Shown here one piece after another: positions 34,370 through 43,393 of a stretch of DNA of 64,000 nucleotides (the stretch's first letter is position 1; every line of letters starts with the position of its first letter). The DNA is from Bacteroidia bacterium (lineage in GTDB: Bacteria; Bacteroidota; Bacteroidia; Flavobacteriales; Flavobacteriaceae): the NCBI GenBank assembly GCA_030427865.1, contig JAUICK010000003.1:124001-188000 (forward strand), written 5' to 3'. Made by a program: the position numbers and the translations under genes. A model generated the notes under the pieces. That model worked only from the letters and a program-made list of their open reading frames with translations, made no database searches and was not told the origin of the DNA.

Positions 34370-34408
34370 CACCTCGTTTAGAGATAACACTATAAATACT
34401 GTCAAGAA

Positions 34409-34648
34409 ATGTCTAGAGTTTGTGAATTAACAGGAAAAAAAGCAATGGTTGGGAACAATGTTTCTCACGCTTTAAATAGAACAAAGAGAAAGTTTGACGC
34501 TAATTTAATGACAAAGCGTTTTTACATTCCAGAAGAAGATAAATGGATTACTTTAAAAGTATCTGCATCTGCTTTAAAAAATATTAACAAGAAAGGAATT
34601 TCTGCAGTTATAAAAGAAGCAAGAGCTAACGGATTTTTAACAAAATAA
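34409..34648 (+). CDS. rpmB: 50S ribosomal protein L28
   Basis: A 79-residue ribosomal protein: RVCELTGKKAMVGNNVSHAL at the start, FDANLMTKRFYIPEEDKWIT in the middle, as in Bacteroidota L28. It heads the rpmB-rpmG-DUF4295 unit with its own promoter and is closed by the terminator at 35143-35177. Confidence 0.97.
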   Translation: MSRVCELTGKKAMVGNNVSHALNRTKRKFDANLMTKRFYIPEEDKWITLKVSASALKNINKKGISAVIKEARANGFLTK

Positions 34649-34692
34649 ATATAAGTTGCAGTTTACGGTTTCGGTTTTACAGATGCAAAACT

Positions 34693-34724
34693 TTTTAAAC
34701 TTTTAAACTTTTAAACTTTTAAAC
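34693..34724. repeat. Octanucleotide repeat (TTTTAAAC)4 upstream of rpmG
   Basis: Four perfect units ending 10 bases before the rpmG ATG at 34735. In a rotated reading the unit is AAACTTTT and matches the AACTTT period-8 repeats before the gene at 10093 and before menD. Confidence 0.97.
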
Positions 34725-34734
34725 TCGAATAGAG

Positions 34735-34917
34735 ATGGCAAAAAAAGGAAACAGAGTTCAAGTAATTTTAGAGTGTACAGAGCACAAAGCTTCAGGTCAA
34801 CCAGGTACATCAAGATACATTACCACTAAGAACAAAAAGAACACTCCAGATAGAATGGAAATTAAGAAATTCAATCCTATCTTAAAGAAAATGACTGTTC
34901 ATAAAGAAATTAAATAA
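34735..34917 (+). CDS. rpmG: 50S ribosomal protein L33
   Basis: A 60-residue ribosomal protein with [20 protein letters not shown] and [14 protein letters not shown]. The paired zinc-binding cysteines of the C+ form are absent (only one Cys in LECTEHK), so it is the zinc-free type. The repeat (TTTTAAAC)4 lies directly ahead of its start. Confidence 0.96.
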   Translation: MAKKGNRVQVILECTEHKASGQPGTSRYITTKNKKNTPDRMEIKKFNPILKKMTVHKEIK

Positions 34918-34968
34918 TAAAATTATCTAGAACTCAGAATAGAGCACATAGATTTAAATACATAGACA

Positions 34969-35121
34969 ATGGCAAAAAAATCAGTAGCATCGTTACAAAC
35001 AGGATCAAAAAGGTTAAGTAAAGCTATAAAAATGGTAAGATCTCCAAAAACAGGTGCTTACATGTTTGTAGAATCAATCATGGATCCTTCTAAAGTAAAT
35101 GAATTTTTAGCAAAAAAATAA
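34969..35121 (+). CDS. DUF4295 family protein
   Basis: A 50-residue basic protein: MAKKSVASLQTGSKRL, KMVRSPKTGAYMFVES, and the end NEFLAKK. This is the DUF4295 family, which in Bacteroidota regularly stands between rpmG and ftsY. The context suggests a ribosome-linked role, but none is established. Confidence 0.9.
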   Translation: MAKKSVASLQTGSKRLSKAIKMVRSPKTGAYMFVESIMDPSKVNEFLAKK

Positions 35122-35142
35122 TTACTTTATCTACAATATAAT

Positions 35143-35177
35143 AAAGCTATTTTCTTTTAAGAAAGTAGCTTTTTTTA
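35143..35177 (+). terminator. Intrinsic terminator of the rpmB-rpmG-DUF4295 operon
   Basis: AAAGCTATTTTCTT (35143-35156) pairs with AAGAAAGTAGCTTT (35159-35172), with one G-U pair, and runs into T residues. Confidence 0.92.
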
Positions 35178-35192
35178 TGCCTTATAATTCCG

Positions 35193-35200
35193 TATTTTTG
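35193..35200 (+). promoter_or_regulatory. -7 box TATTTTTG upstream of ftsY
   Basis: An exact TAnnTTTG directly followed by dispersed element copy C. No clear TTG at the usual distance. It is the best promoter candidate for ftsY; the leader would be about 175 bases and mostly made of the element. Confidence 0.4.
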
Positions 35201-35297
35201 AGCGTTCCCTTTTAGGTTGCGCTTTCGGCAGTCGTTTTTTTATGTTAAATGCTATTTAAATAAAAAAGAACTTCAAAAAAGCCTCAATCCTAAACGC
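35201..35297. repeat. Dispersed GGGCGTT/AACGC element, copy C
   Basis: It begins AGCGTTCCCTTTTAGG, includes GCGCTTTCGG and ends CCTCAATCCTAAACGC. The outer GCGTT and AACGC can pair. Together with the -7 box and the preceding terminator it accounts for most of the DNA between the DUF4295 gene and ftsY. Confidence 0.65.
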
Positions 35298-35379
35298 GGA
35301 TATTTTTAATGACAATCTGACCAAGCTAAACCAATGGCATACTTTTAGAGTATTTCATTAAAGATTATAAAATAAAGAA

Positions 35380-36354
35380 ATGAGTTTTTTTAAAAAGATA
35401 TTTTCAAAAGAAAAAAAGGAAACCTTAGACAAAGGTTTAGAAAAATCAAAAGAAAGTTTTTTTGGTAAATTAACCAAAGCAGTTGCTGGTAAATCTAAGG
35501 TAGATGATGATGTTTTAGATAACTTAGAAGAAGTTTTAGTTGCTTCTGACGTAGGTGTGGCTACCACATTAAAAGTTATAGATAGAATAGAAGAACGTGT
35601 AGCTAAAGATAAATATGTTGGTACAGACGAATTAAATAAAATTCTAAGAGAAGAAATTGCAGGGTTATTATCAGAAACAAATATTGGTAACGAAACTGAA
35701 TTTACAATTCCAGAAATACCAAAAGATGCATCAGGTAATAAAATGCCTTATGTTTTAATGGTTGTAGGGGTAAATGGTGTGGGAAAAACAACTACAATTG
35801 GTAAGTTAGCAAGTCAGTTTAAAAAACAAGGTTTAAAAGTAGTTTTAGGAGCAGCAGATACTTTTAGAGCAGCAGCAATAGATCAATTACAGGTTTGGGC
35901 AGACAGAACAAATGTGCCTATTGTGCGTCAAGAAATGGGTTCTGACCCAGCTTCTGTAGCTTTCGATACATTAAAATCTGCGGTAACTCAAGATGCAGAT
36001 GTTGTAATTATAGATACTGCCGGTAGATTACATAATAAAGTTAATTTAATGAACGAGTTAACCAAAATAAAGCGTGTTATGCAAAAAGTAGTAGATAATG
36101 CTCCACACGATGTTTTATTGGTTTTAGATGGTTCTACAGGGCAAAATGCTTTTGAACAAGCCAAACAATTTACCAAAGCCACAGAAGTAACTTCGTTAGC
36201 AGTTACAAAATTAGACGGTACAGCAAAAGGCGGAGTAGTAATTGGTATTTCAGATCAGTTTCAAATTCCTGTAAAATATATTGGAGTAGGAGAAGGTATA
36301 AACGATTTACAAGTGTTTAACAAGAACGAATTTGTAGATTCTTTCTTTAAATAA
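35380..36354 (+). CDS. ftsY: Signal recognition particle receptor FtsY
   Basis: A 324-residue SRP GTPase: acidic-basic N-terminal part (FKKIFSKEKKETLDKGLEKS), then the G domain with VGVNGVGKTTTIGKLA, LGAADTFRAAAIDQL, DTAGRLHNK and TKLDGTAKGGV. The short N-terminal region lacks the long acidic A domain of E. coli, as is normal in this phylum. It works with Ffh and the ffs RNA at 23646. Confidence 0.96.
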   Translation: MSFFKKIFSKEKKETLDKGLEKSKESFFGKLTKAVAGKSKVDDDVLDNLEEVLVASDVGVATTLKVIDRIEERVAKDKYVGTDELNKILREEIAGLLSETNIGNETEFTIPEIPKDASGNKMPYVLMVVGVNGVGKTTTIGKLASQFKKQGLKVVLGAADTFRAAAIDQLQVWADRTNVPIVRQEMGSDPASVAFDTLKSAVTQDADVVIIDTAGRLHNKVNLMNELTKIKRVMQKVVDNAPHDVLLVLDGSTGQNAFEQAKQFTKATEVTSLAVTKLDGTAKGGVVIGISDQFQIPVKYIGVGEGINDLQVFNKNEFVDSFFK

Positions 36355-36367
36355 TTATAAAAAAAAT

Positions 36368-37840
36368 ATGAAAAAGATACTTTGCATTGTATTATTTGTG
36401 TATTCATTTTCTGCAAAAGCTCAAATTTCTAATTTAGCAGAATTAGCATCTGGAAAAATACAAATATTCAGCCCTATATCAGAAATAGACAATTCTATTT
36501 ATGGGTATTTAATGATTGTTAAATTAGAAGAAGTTGATAAAACTAACGAAAAATTCGAATATATTTTATTAGACAAAAATTTAAATAAAGTTGCTAACGG
36601 AGAATTTATAGAAACAAAGTATAAAGGTTTCTTTTCGAGGTTTTTGTATCCAGAAAAAATAGGCAATACAATTCTTTTATCAAGATATCATAGCAGAGCA
36701 ATGTCTGCATCTGCTTTTTTTATAACTAACAGAAGTTTAGATATAAAAAATAATAAAATATCAGATTCTTTTTATTACGAAAACAATCAATTTGTTAAAG
36801 GAGACAGACCTCAAAAAAAGATAAATAGAACATTAAAAGGTTTAAAAACCATAGAAATACCAGTTGCAGCAGATAAAGGCTTTATTCTTATCGAAAATTT
36901 CAAGCAAAAAAAGAATAATAATTTGCCTCAATTTTTAAAGTTTTACGGAGTTGATAAAAAAGAAAAATGGCAAACACCAATAAACAAATTAGGAGATAGG
37001 GTTGAGTATTTTTTAAATGTTATTAATAAAAATAACATTATTTATACAATAAATAATATTACAAATAAAAATACTTATACAATTAATAGCATTGATCCTG
37101 CTACTGGAAAAGTAATATTTAACTACCAAATAGAAAATTCTTCTTCTAAAATGAATCATAGCTATATAGTAAAAGATTTAGAAGATAGAATTGTTATTGT
37201 TGGTAAGGTTAGTCCTTATAAAAAAACAGGATACGATGTAAAAAAAGCTTTAGGTTTGTTTAGAATTATACTAGATAAACAAGGTAATGAACTTTCTAAG
37301 AAATACTTTTATTGGAATGAAGCTTCTAAATTTTTGCCAATAAAAAAGAACGGAAAAACTAAAGATGGATATAGATTATATGCAAAATCTTATTTTGTTT
37401 TTAAGAATGGTACCATTTCTGTGCTTACAGAAAAAAGAAAAGACACATACAATATTTTGTTAGGTGGTAACGTAAAAACTGCAGATTTTCATATTTTAAA
37501 TTTTGACGAAAAATTTTCTTTGCTAAACATAGAAACTATAAAAAAAGACATTTCTAAATGGTCTTATTCCGATTATTTATACTCTCAAAAAATTAAAGAT
37601 GGAAATGGAGTTGTTTTCTTTTATAACGATTATAAGAAAGATGTAGCTACCAAAAAGAAAAATTGGATTTTAGGTATTGTAACTATTTTAGACGGAAAAA
37701 TGAATCACGAGCAAATACCAATGTCATCCAAAGAACATTTTATCTCTCCATACATTGCAAAAGAAGGGTATATTTTATTAAGAGAATATAATAAAGATAG
37801 CGATTATGATGAAATTAGATTAGAGAGATTAAATTACTAA
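36368..37840 (+). CDS. Exported protein of unknown function
   Basis: A 490-residue protein with a signal peptide (FSAKAQ, about 1-19). The rest is rich in beta strands with repeated hydrophobic, Lys- and Asn-rich segments, such as GYLMIVKLEEVDK, FEYILLDKNLNKVANGEF, ILLSRYHSRAMSASAFFI. The form suggests a propeller or repeated beta structure, but I cannot name the family with confidence. It starts 13 bases after ftsY and overlaps the M48 gene by 4 bases, tail to tail. Confidence 0.7.
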   Translation: MKKILCIVLFVYSFSAKAQISNLAELASGKIQIFSPISEIDNSIYGYLMIVKLEEVDKTNEKFEYILLDKNLNKVANGEFIETKYKGFFSRFLYPEKIGNTILLSRYHSRAMSASAFFITNRSLDIKNNKISDSFYYENNQFVKGDRPQKKINRTLKGLKTIEIPVAADKGFILIENFKQKKNNNLPQFLKFYGVDKKEKWQTPINKLGDRVEYFLNVINKNNIIYTINNITNKNTYTINSIDPATGKVIFNYQIENSSSKMNHSYIVKDLEDRIVIVGKVSPYKKTGYDVKKALGLFRIILDKQGNELSKKYFYWNEASKFLPIKKNGKTKDGYRLYAKSYFVFKNGTISVLTEKRKDTYNILLGGNVKTADFHILNFDEKFSLLNIETIKKDISKWSYSDYLYSQKIKDGNGVVFFYNDYKKDVATKKKNWILGIVTILDGKMNHEQIPMSSKEHFISPYIAKEGYILLREYNKDSDYDEIRLERLNY

Positions 37841-39144
37841 TTCTTAGAATAATAATCTCCAATAAATTTAATTTCGTTTAGTGTTAAATTCCAGATAAAG
37901 TTTAAAAATTGTTGGTAGTTTTTGGTTTGTTCTTTGGGGTTTAACCTTTCTACATACCTGTTTAATTGATATTTCTTTTTTGCTTCATATAAGCTCAAAA
38001 AGTTTTTGCCTAACCATTTTTTTAGATAAGCATCTTCTGGCGATTTAGATAATTTGTACAAAATTAATCGGATACTTTTTCCATATTCTTCCATATCATA
38101 TAAATGCGCCACATCTTCTTTTTGAGCTAATTTTTGTAAAATAAGAAAGTTTTTATTTTTGGTTTCTGTAATAGAATCATTAAAGTTTAACTCCGAAAAA
38201 TCTTTTTTCATCTTTTCAATTCGTTCAGCAAATTCTGGATGAGATTTTATAGAATCTTTATTTATTTTTTCTTTGTAGTTAGAGTAATCATATGCAGAAA
38301 ACTCTTCCATAGCTAACCAAGATTTTTTAAAAGGCTGTTTGGGTAAGTTAAAAAAAGATTTATAAACGCTGCTGTCTAATTTAATATTTGGTATGTTTTT
38401 ATATTTAGCTAATAATTGTAAAGCACTGATGTAATTTGGTTTGTAGAGTAAAGTTTTCTTATAATATAAGTAACCTAAAGAGTCTGCTTGCATTTCTCTA
38501 ACTCTATTGGCTTTGCTATCAGAATACAGTAAATCTTTTAAAATTTTAAAAGATTTACTGTACTTTTTGTACCGTTGTTTTCTAATTTTTAAAGCTTGTG
38601 TTTTACTGTTTTTTGATGTTTGAAGCCTTGCTTTGTAAACTATATTTTTAGCTACATGCTTTTGCGTTTCATGCGCAATTTCATGGGTTAAAACAGATAT
38701 TAATTGATCTTCGTTTTTAAAATATTTAAATAAGCCAATATTTAAAATAATAATCCCTTTTCCAACACTAAAGGCATTTATGTTAGGGTTTTTAGAAATA
38801 TATACAGAAATATTTAAGCCATTTAAAACCGAATTATTTTCTGTGATAACTTTTACGATACTATCTGTATATTTTGTAAAGCGTTCATCAAAAATAAATT
38901 TATTTTTTCTTAGGTTTTTTAAAAATTCTTCGTCAGAAACTTTATAAGTTTTTAGAATTTCTCCTCTAAGTTTTCCTTTATACTTTTTCTTTAAATATTT
39001 ATTAAAAAGTTTGTTTTTTACTTTTATTTTTTCTGTTTTTTCCTTTCTAATAGAATAGTTAGAAGTATCTATTAATCTTAACTTTTGAGAATAAGAAGAA
39101 ATTGAAAGTAAAAGTATAAGAGCTAAAATTTTTTTGTTTTGCAT
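37837..39144 (-). CDS. M48 family metallopeptidase, exported
   Basis: A 435-residue protein with a signal peptide (SISSYSQ, about 1-19). It has the zinc motif HEIAHETQKH in the sequence LISVLTHEIAHETQKH and downstream REMQADSLGYLYYKK, which supplies the third zinc ligand and completes the M48/BepA-like pattern. Such proteins are periplasmic peptidases or chaperones for outer-membrane proteins. The C-terminal part is a helical region resembling TPR. Confidence 0.88.
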   Translation of the reverse strand: MQNKKILALILLLSISSYSQKLRLIDTSNYSIRKEKTEKIKVKNKLFNKYLKKKYKGKLRGEILKTYKVSDEEFLKNLRKNKFIFDERFTKYTDSIVKVITENNSVLNGLNISVYISKNPNINAFSVGKGIIILNIGLFKYFKNEDQLISVLTHEIAHETQKHVAKNIVYKARLQTSKNSKTQALKIRKQRYKKYSKSFKILKDLLYSDSKANRVREMQADSLGYLYYKKTLLYKPNYISALQLLAKYKNIPNIKLDSSVYKSFFNLPKQPFKKSWLAMEEFSAYDYSNYKEKINKDSIKSHPEFAERIEKMKKDFSELNFNDSITETKNKNFLILQKLAQKEDVAHLYDMEEYGKSIRLILYKLSKSPEDAYLKKWLGKNFLSLYEAKKKYQLNRYVERLNPKEQTKNYQQFLNFIWNLTLNEIKFIGDYYSKN

Positions 39145-39210
39145 TATTTGAAAATATAAGCACGAATATACATTTATTCAATAAAATAGTATATTTATAA
39201 GAAATTATAA

Positions 39211-40860
39211 ATGATGAAAAAAATAATTACATTTCTTAGTTTTATTACTGTAATAATTTCTTGTAATACTAAAGAGAAACAATCAGCAATTTTATTTAAA
39301 AAATATGATGAGACTCTAGCTTTAAAAAAACAACAAAACCATAATAAAAAAAGAATGCAGTTTAAGTTGTTTCAATCTAAAGTATTAGATATGAATACAT
39401 TTTTTAAGCCTTTTGAAGAAGATTTAGCTTATTTCTCTGAAGACAATTACAAATCTTTAAAACCGTTAATTTTAGAACAAGACATTCCATCTCTTCAAAA
39501 AAGTATAAAAGAAGGAAAACTCTCTTACGAGAAATTAACACTTTTCTACCTATACAGAATTAGAAAATTTGAAAGCGACTCTACAAAATCTCTAAATGCA
39601 ATTATATCTTTAAACCCAAATGTTTTAAAAGAAGCTAAGAAAAAGGATAAAAATATAACTCAAATTTCTGAACATTCTATTTACGGAATGCCAATTTTGT
39701 TAAAAGATAATATCAACACTAAAGAAATGCCAACAACTGCTGGCGCCTTAGCTTTAGCAAATAATAAAAATACAGATAATGCTTTTATTGTTCAACAATT
39801 AAAAAAAGAAGGGGCTTTAATTTTAGGAAAAGTAAATTTAAGTGAATGGGCATATTTTTTCTGTTCAGGTTGTCCATTAGGATATTCTGCTGTGGGTGGG
39901 CAAACTTTAAATCCTTATGGAAGAGCAGAGTTTGAAACAGGAGGAAGTTCATCTGGAAGTGGAGTCGCTGTAGCTGCTAATTATGCAGTTGCTGCTGTGG
40001 GCACAGAAACTTCTGGTTCTATAACTTCGCCATCAAGCCAAAATTCTGTAGTAGGTTTAAAACCTACTATTGGTGTTTTAAGTAGAAGCGGAATTGTTCC
40101 AATTTCATCAACTTTAGATACTCCTGGGCCAATGACAAAAAGCGTAATAGATAATGCTATTTTAATGAATGCTCTTAGAGGTTTTGATAAAAGTGACCCT
40201 GCTTCAAAAAAAATAGAAGAAGACTATGTGCAAAACGGATTTAGAAATAAGTTTGATAATAGAAGAATAGGTGTTTTAAAACCATTATTATCAGATTCTA
40301 TCTACAATGCTACTGTAGAAAAATTAAAAAAAGTTGGAGTTGAGATTGTAGAAATTATACCACCAGAAATTTCTTTTGATGGTTTTGTGACGTTGCTAAA
40401 TATTGATATGAAACACGATTTACCAAAATACTTTGCCGATTACGCAGACAAATCTGTAAATATAAAAAGTGTAAAAGATGTTGTAGATTTTAATTTAAAA
40501 GATACAATATTAAGAGCTCCTTATGGGCAACAGTTATTTGAAGGAATAGTCAAAGATTCAACCACTTTAGCACAATTAGAAGTTGTAAAAAATAATTTAA
40601 AAATAGAAGGAGAAACGTATTTGCAAACTTTAAAAGAAGAACACTTAGATGCAATTTTAAGTATTAATAACTATCATTCTGGTGTGGCAGCAGTTGCTAA
40701 ATACCCAACCTTAACAGTTCCTATGGGTTATAAAGATTCTGGAGAACCTATTAGTCTAACTTTTATTGGTAAACCTTTCTCAGAACGAAATTTATTAACT
40801 TTAGGCTTTGCCTTTGAACAGTTAACTAATGTGAGGAAAATTCCAAAAAAGTACAATTAG
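39211..40860 (+). CDS. Amidase signature family lipoprotein
   Basis: A 549-residue protein with a lipoprotein signal (FITVIISCNTK, Cys near residue 18) and the amidase signature fold: catalytic Lys in MPILLKDNINTKEMPTTAG, the serine-rich segment GGSSSGSGVAVAANYAVAAV with the cis-serine, and the nucleophile serine in TETSGSI. It is therefore a lipid-anchored amide hydrolase of the periplasm or outer membrane. The substrate is unknown. It ends in a 4-base tail-to-tail overlap with the Fn3 gene. Confidence 0.9.
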   Translation: MMKKIITFLSFITVIISCNTKEKQSAILFKKYDETLALKKQQNHNKKRMQFKLFQSKVLDMNTFFKPFEEDLAYFSEDNYKSLKPLILEQDIPSLQKSIKEGKLSYEKLTLFYLYRIRKFESDSTKSLNAIISLNPNVLKEAKKKDKNITQISEHSIYGMPILLKDNINTKEMPTTAGALALANNKNTDNAFIVQQLKKEGALILGKVNLSEWAYFFCSGCPLGYSAVGGQTLNPYGRAEFETGGSSSGSGVAVAANYAVAAVGTETSGSITSPSSQNSVVGLKPTIGVLSRSGIVPISSTLDTPGPMTKSVIDNAILMNALRGFDKSDPASKKIEEDYVQNGFRNKFDNRRIGVLKPLLSDSIYNATVEKLKKVGVEIVEIIPPEISFDGFVTLLNIDMKHDLPKYFADYADKSVNIKSVKDVVDFNLKDTILRAPYGQQLFEGIVKDSTTLAQLEVVKNNLKIEGETYLQTLKEEHLDAILSINNYHSGVAAVAKYPTLTVPMGYKDSGEPISLTFIGKPFSERNLLTLGFAFEQLTNVRKIPKKYN

Positions 40861-41237
40861 TTAGTAACAAAACTTTGTGGTCCAGCCCAACCACTGTAAG
40901 TATTTCCACCACAGTTTGTTCTTACATAAAAATCATATTCAGTTGTAGAAGAAAGACCAGTAATATCTTTAAAAACTGTGTTTACACTTATTCTTGTTCC
41001 ATTTCCGATAGAAAAACCTCTTGGCCCATATTCTATATTAAATAACTGACTACCATTACCATCTCCCCAAGCAAATCTTGCTGAGTTACTTGTTATATCA
41101 ACAACTTGTAGCCCATCAGGTTTTGTACAAGAACCATTGTCAACTACATCTATATTTGTATCATCACCATTTTCATTATCAGAAGAAGTACAGCCTAAAC
41201 CAATAAAAATAAAAGCTAAAAGAAAAATTTTTTTCAT
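40857..41237 (-). CDS. Lipoprotein with one fibronectin type III domain
   Basis: A 126-residue protein with a lipobox (FIFIGLGCTSS, Cys16), an acidic spacer rich in Asp and Asn, then a single Fn3 domain (about 36-125): VVDITSNSARFAWGDGNGSQ, YNIEYG-like FNIEYGPRGFS, and TEYDFYVRTNCGGNTYSGWA. It probably sits on the cell surface. Function unknown. Confidence 0.85.
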   Translation of the reverse strand: MKKIFLLAFIFIGLGCTSSDNENGDDTNIDVVDNGSCTKPDGLQVVDITSNSARFAWGDGNGSQLFNIEYGPRGFSIGNGTRISVNTVFKDITGLSSTTEYDFYVRTNCGGNTYSGWAGPQSFVTN

Positions 41238-41261
41238 TTTTAAATATTAGAAATTAAGAAA

Positions 41262-41293
41262 CAAATGTAATCTTTTTTATAAGACTAAAACAA
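41262..41293 (-). promoter_or_regulatory. Promoter of the Fn3 lipoprotein gene (TTG-N21-TACATTTG)
   Basis: On the minus strand TTG (41293-41291), 21 bases, TACATTTG (41269-41262), ending 25 bases before the ATG at 41237. It faces away from the rimO -7 box at 41315. Confidence 0.5.
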
Positions 41294-41314
41294 ACTTAAA
41301 AAATAGTATAGTAG

Positions 41315-41322
41315 TATATTTG
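41315..41322 (+). promoter_or_regulatory. -7 box TATATTTG upstream of rimO
   Basis: An exact TAnnTTTG 22 bases before the rimO ATG. There is no TTG at the ideal distance. Confidence 0.45.
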
Positions 41323-41344
41323 CAAATAAAATACTCTACTATAC

Positions 41345-42658
41345 ATGCGTACAAAATCCATCAAGAAAAATAAAATTAACGTTGTTACTTTAGGATGTTC
41401 TAAGAATATTTACGATTCAGAGGTTTTAATGGGCCAATTAAAAGCCAATGGAAAAAATGTGGTTCATGAAGATGAAAACGACGATGGAAATATTGTTGTG
41501 ATTAATACTTGTGGTTTTATTGGTAAAGCTAAAGAAGAATCTATAGACACAATTTTACATTATGCGCAAAAAAAAGAGGCTGGAGAAATTGATAAAGTTT
41601 TTGTTTCTGGTTGTTTAAGTGAGCGTTATAAGCCCGATTTAGAAAAAGAAATTCCGAATGTAGATCAATATTTTGGGACTCATGATTTGCCAAATTTACT
41701 TAAAGTTTTAGAGGCAGATTACAAACACGAATTAATAGGAGAACGTTTAACAACAACGCCAAAACATTACGCATATTTAAAAATTGCAGAAGGTTGCGAT
41801 AGACCTTGTTCTTTTTGTGCAATTCCATTAATGCGAGGTAAACATAAATCAACTCCAATTGAAGATATTGTTACTGAAGCAGAAAAATTAGCAGCTAAAG
41901 GCATTAAAGAAATTATGCTAATTGCACAAGATTTAACCTATTATGGTTTAGATATTTACAAAAAAAGAGCTTTAGCAGAATTACTTGAGGCACTTGTAAA
42001 AGTAGATGGTATTGAATGGATAAGAATGCATTATGCATTTCCTACAGGTTTTCCTATGGATGTTTTAGAGGTGATGAAGCGTGAACCAAAAGTGTGTAAT
42101 TATTTAGATATTCCTTTGCAACACATTAATAATGAGTTGTTAAAGTCTATGAAAAGAGGAACAACTCATGAAAAAACAACAGCATTAATTCATAAATTTA
42201 GAGAAGTTCTTCCAGAAATGGCTATTAGAACTACATTAATTGTTGGTTATCCTGGAGAAACTGAAGAAATGTTTGAAGAACTAAAAAATTGGGTAGAAGA
42301 AATGCGATTTGAACGCTTAGGGGCTTTCGAATATTCGCATGAAGAAAATACTGGTGCTTATGTTTTAGAAGATGATGTGCCTGCAGAAGTAAAGTTTAAA
42401 CGAGTAAATGAAATTATGGAAATTCAATCTCAAATTTCTTGGGAATTGAATCAACAAAAAATAGGAAAAACTTTTCGATGTTTGTTCGATAGAAAAGATG
42501 GAGAATATTTCTACGGAAGAACAGAATTTGACTCACCAGATGTAGATAATGATGTTTTGGTTAATGCAAAAGACCACTACATAAAAATAGGAGAATTTAT
42601 TAATGTTAAAATCTATGAGGCAGGAGATTATGACTTGTATGGAATACCTGTAAAATAA
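41345..42658 (+). CDS. rimO: Ribosomal protein S12 methylthiotransferase
   Basis: A radical SAM enzyme that adds a methylthio group to Asp88 of ribosomal protein S12. The 437 residues have the N-terminal cluster cysteines (VTLGCSKN, NTCGFIG, VSGCLSER), the SAM cluster CDRPCSFCAIP and a C-terminal TRAM domain (GKTFRCLFDRKDGEYFYGRT). SCPHxDxPLQ-like YLDIPLQHINN and EENTGAY are family traits. It is followed by a strong terminator. Confidence 0.95.
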   Translation: MRTKSIKKNKINVVTLGCSKNIYDSEVLMGQLKANGKNVVHEDENDDGNIVVINTCGFIGKAKEESIDTILHYAQKKEAGEIDKVFVSGCLSERYKPDLEKEIPNVDQYFGTHDLPNLLKVLEADYKHELIGERLTTTPKHYAYLKIAEGCDRPCSFCAIPLMRGKHKSTPIEDIVTEAEKLAAKGIKEIMLIAQDLTYYGLDIYKKRALAELLEALVKVDGIEWIRMHYAFPTGFPMDVLEVMKREPKVCNYLDIPLQHINNELLKSMKRGTTHEKTTALIHKFREVLPEMAIRTTLIVGYPGETEEMFEELKNWVEEMRFERLGAFEYSHEENTGAYVLEDDVPAEVKFKRVNEIMEIQSQISWELNQQKIGKTFRCLFDRKDGEYFYGRTEFDSPDVDNDVLVNAKDHYIKIGEFINVKIYEAGDYDLYGIPVK

Positions 42659-42680
42659 AATCAAAAATATTAATTTTAAT

Positions 42681-42708
42681 AAAAATACGGCAAACGCCGT
42701 ATTTTTTT
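42681..42708 (+). terminator. Intrinsic terminator after rimO
   Basis: AAAAATACGGC (42681-42691), loop AAAC, GCCGTATTTTT (42696-42706), followed by more T. Confidence 0.93.
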
Positions 42709-42760
42709 GTGTCTAAACCTTAACTAATATTGTATTGTACAAATATTAAAAATATAAGAA

Positions 42761-43225
42761 ATGAAATTAAAAAAAGTTTTTTTAGGAATAGCAATGTTGT
42801 TTTCATTTGCAGTTTTAGCACAAGAAAAAGGAGATTTTAGCGGTTTTGCAGGAGTATCCTATCCATTAGCTTCTGGTGCAGACTTGGGCATTAACGCTGG
42901 TGTAGAGTATGTTTTTGCAGAAAATTTTTCTGCAGCTCCAAGTTTTACTTATTATACTACAAGTGGTGCTACAAATACAGGAATCAATCTTGATATTCGT
43001 TATTATTTAGGTGATGAGAGTTTTAATTGGTTTTTAACAAGCGGATTATTATTAACCAACACAAAGGTTGGAGGTTTTTCTGCAAGCGGAACAGGATTTA
43101 CTGGTGGAGCAGGAGCTTTATTTTCTTTAAGTGATAGTATGAATTTACTAACAGTTGTAAAATATAATTCTGAAGTTGTTGGAGGTGGTGTAGAACCAAT
43201 GGTTGGTATTAGTTTTAGCTTTTAA
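42761..43225 (+). CDS. Small outer-membrane beta-barrel protein
   Basis: A 154-residue protein with a signal peptide (SFAVLAQ, about 1-20) and eight amphipathic strands, glycine rich: FSGFAGVSYPLASGADLGIN, AGVEYVFAENFSAAPSFTYY, IRYYLGDESFNW, LLTVVKYNSEVVGGGVEPMV, ending with ISFSF. It resembles OmpA-like/PF13505 barrels. The last residue Phe is the usual barrel-assembly signal. It is separated from the M14 gene by a mobile-element-like hairpin. Confidence 0.85.
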   Translation: MKLKKVFLGIAMLFSFAVLAQEKGDFSGFAGVSYPLASGADLGINAGVEYVFAENFSAAPSFTYYTTSGATNTGINLDIRYYLGDESFNWFLTSGLLLTNTKVGGFSASGTGFTGGAGALFSLSDSMNLLTVVKYNSEVVGGGVEPMVGISFSF

Positions 43226-43252
43226 GATAATAAATAAGAAAAAGATTAAGTA

Positions 43253-43388
43253 AAAGAGGCTGTCTGAAAAGTAAATTTCGCTGTCATTTCGACTGTAATG
43301 GAGAAATCTTATTTATTGAAATCAATTATATAGATTTTTCGCCTCCGCTCAAAATGACGGTTAAATCAACTTTTCAGACAACCTCTTT
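43253..43388. repeat. MITE-like hairpin with 20-bp terminal inverted repeats
   Basis: AAAGAGGCTGTCTGAAAAGT (43253-43272) is matched by ACTTTTCAGACAACCTCTTT (43369-43388), with one mismatch. The interior holds a TGTCATTTCGA copy (43282-43292) facing TCAAAATGAC (43349-43358). The element of 136 bases sits between convergent genes and probably also ends both transcripts. No open frame inside. Confidence 0.85.
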
Positions 43389-43393
43389 GAAAT

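Noticed and set aside
35358..36182. Minus-strand frames within ftsY
   Set aside because: They are antisense shadows of a conserved gene with no independent start context or family signal.
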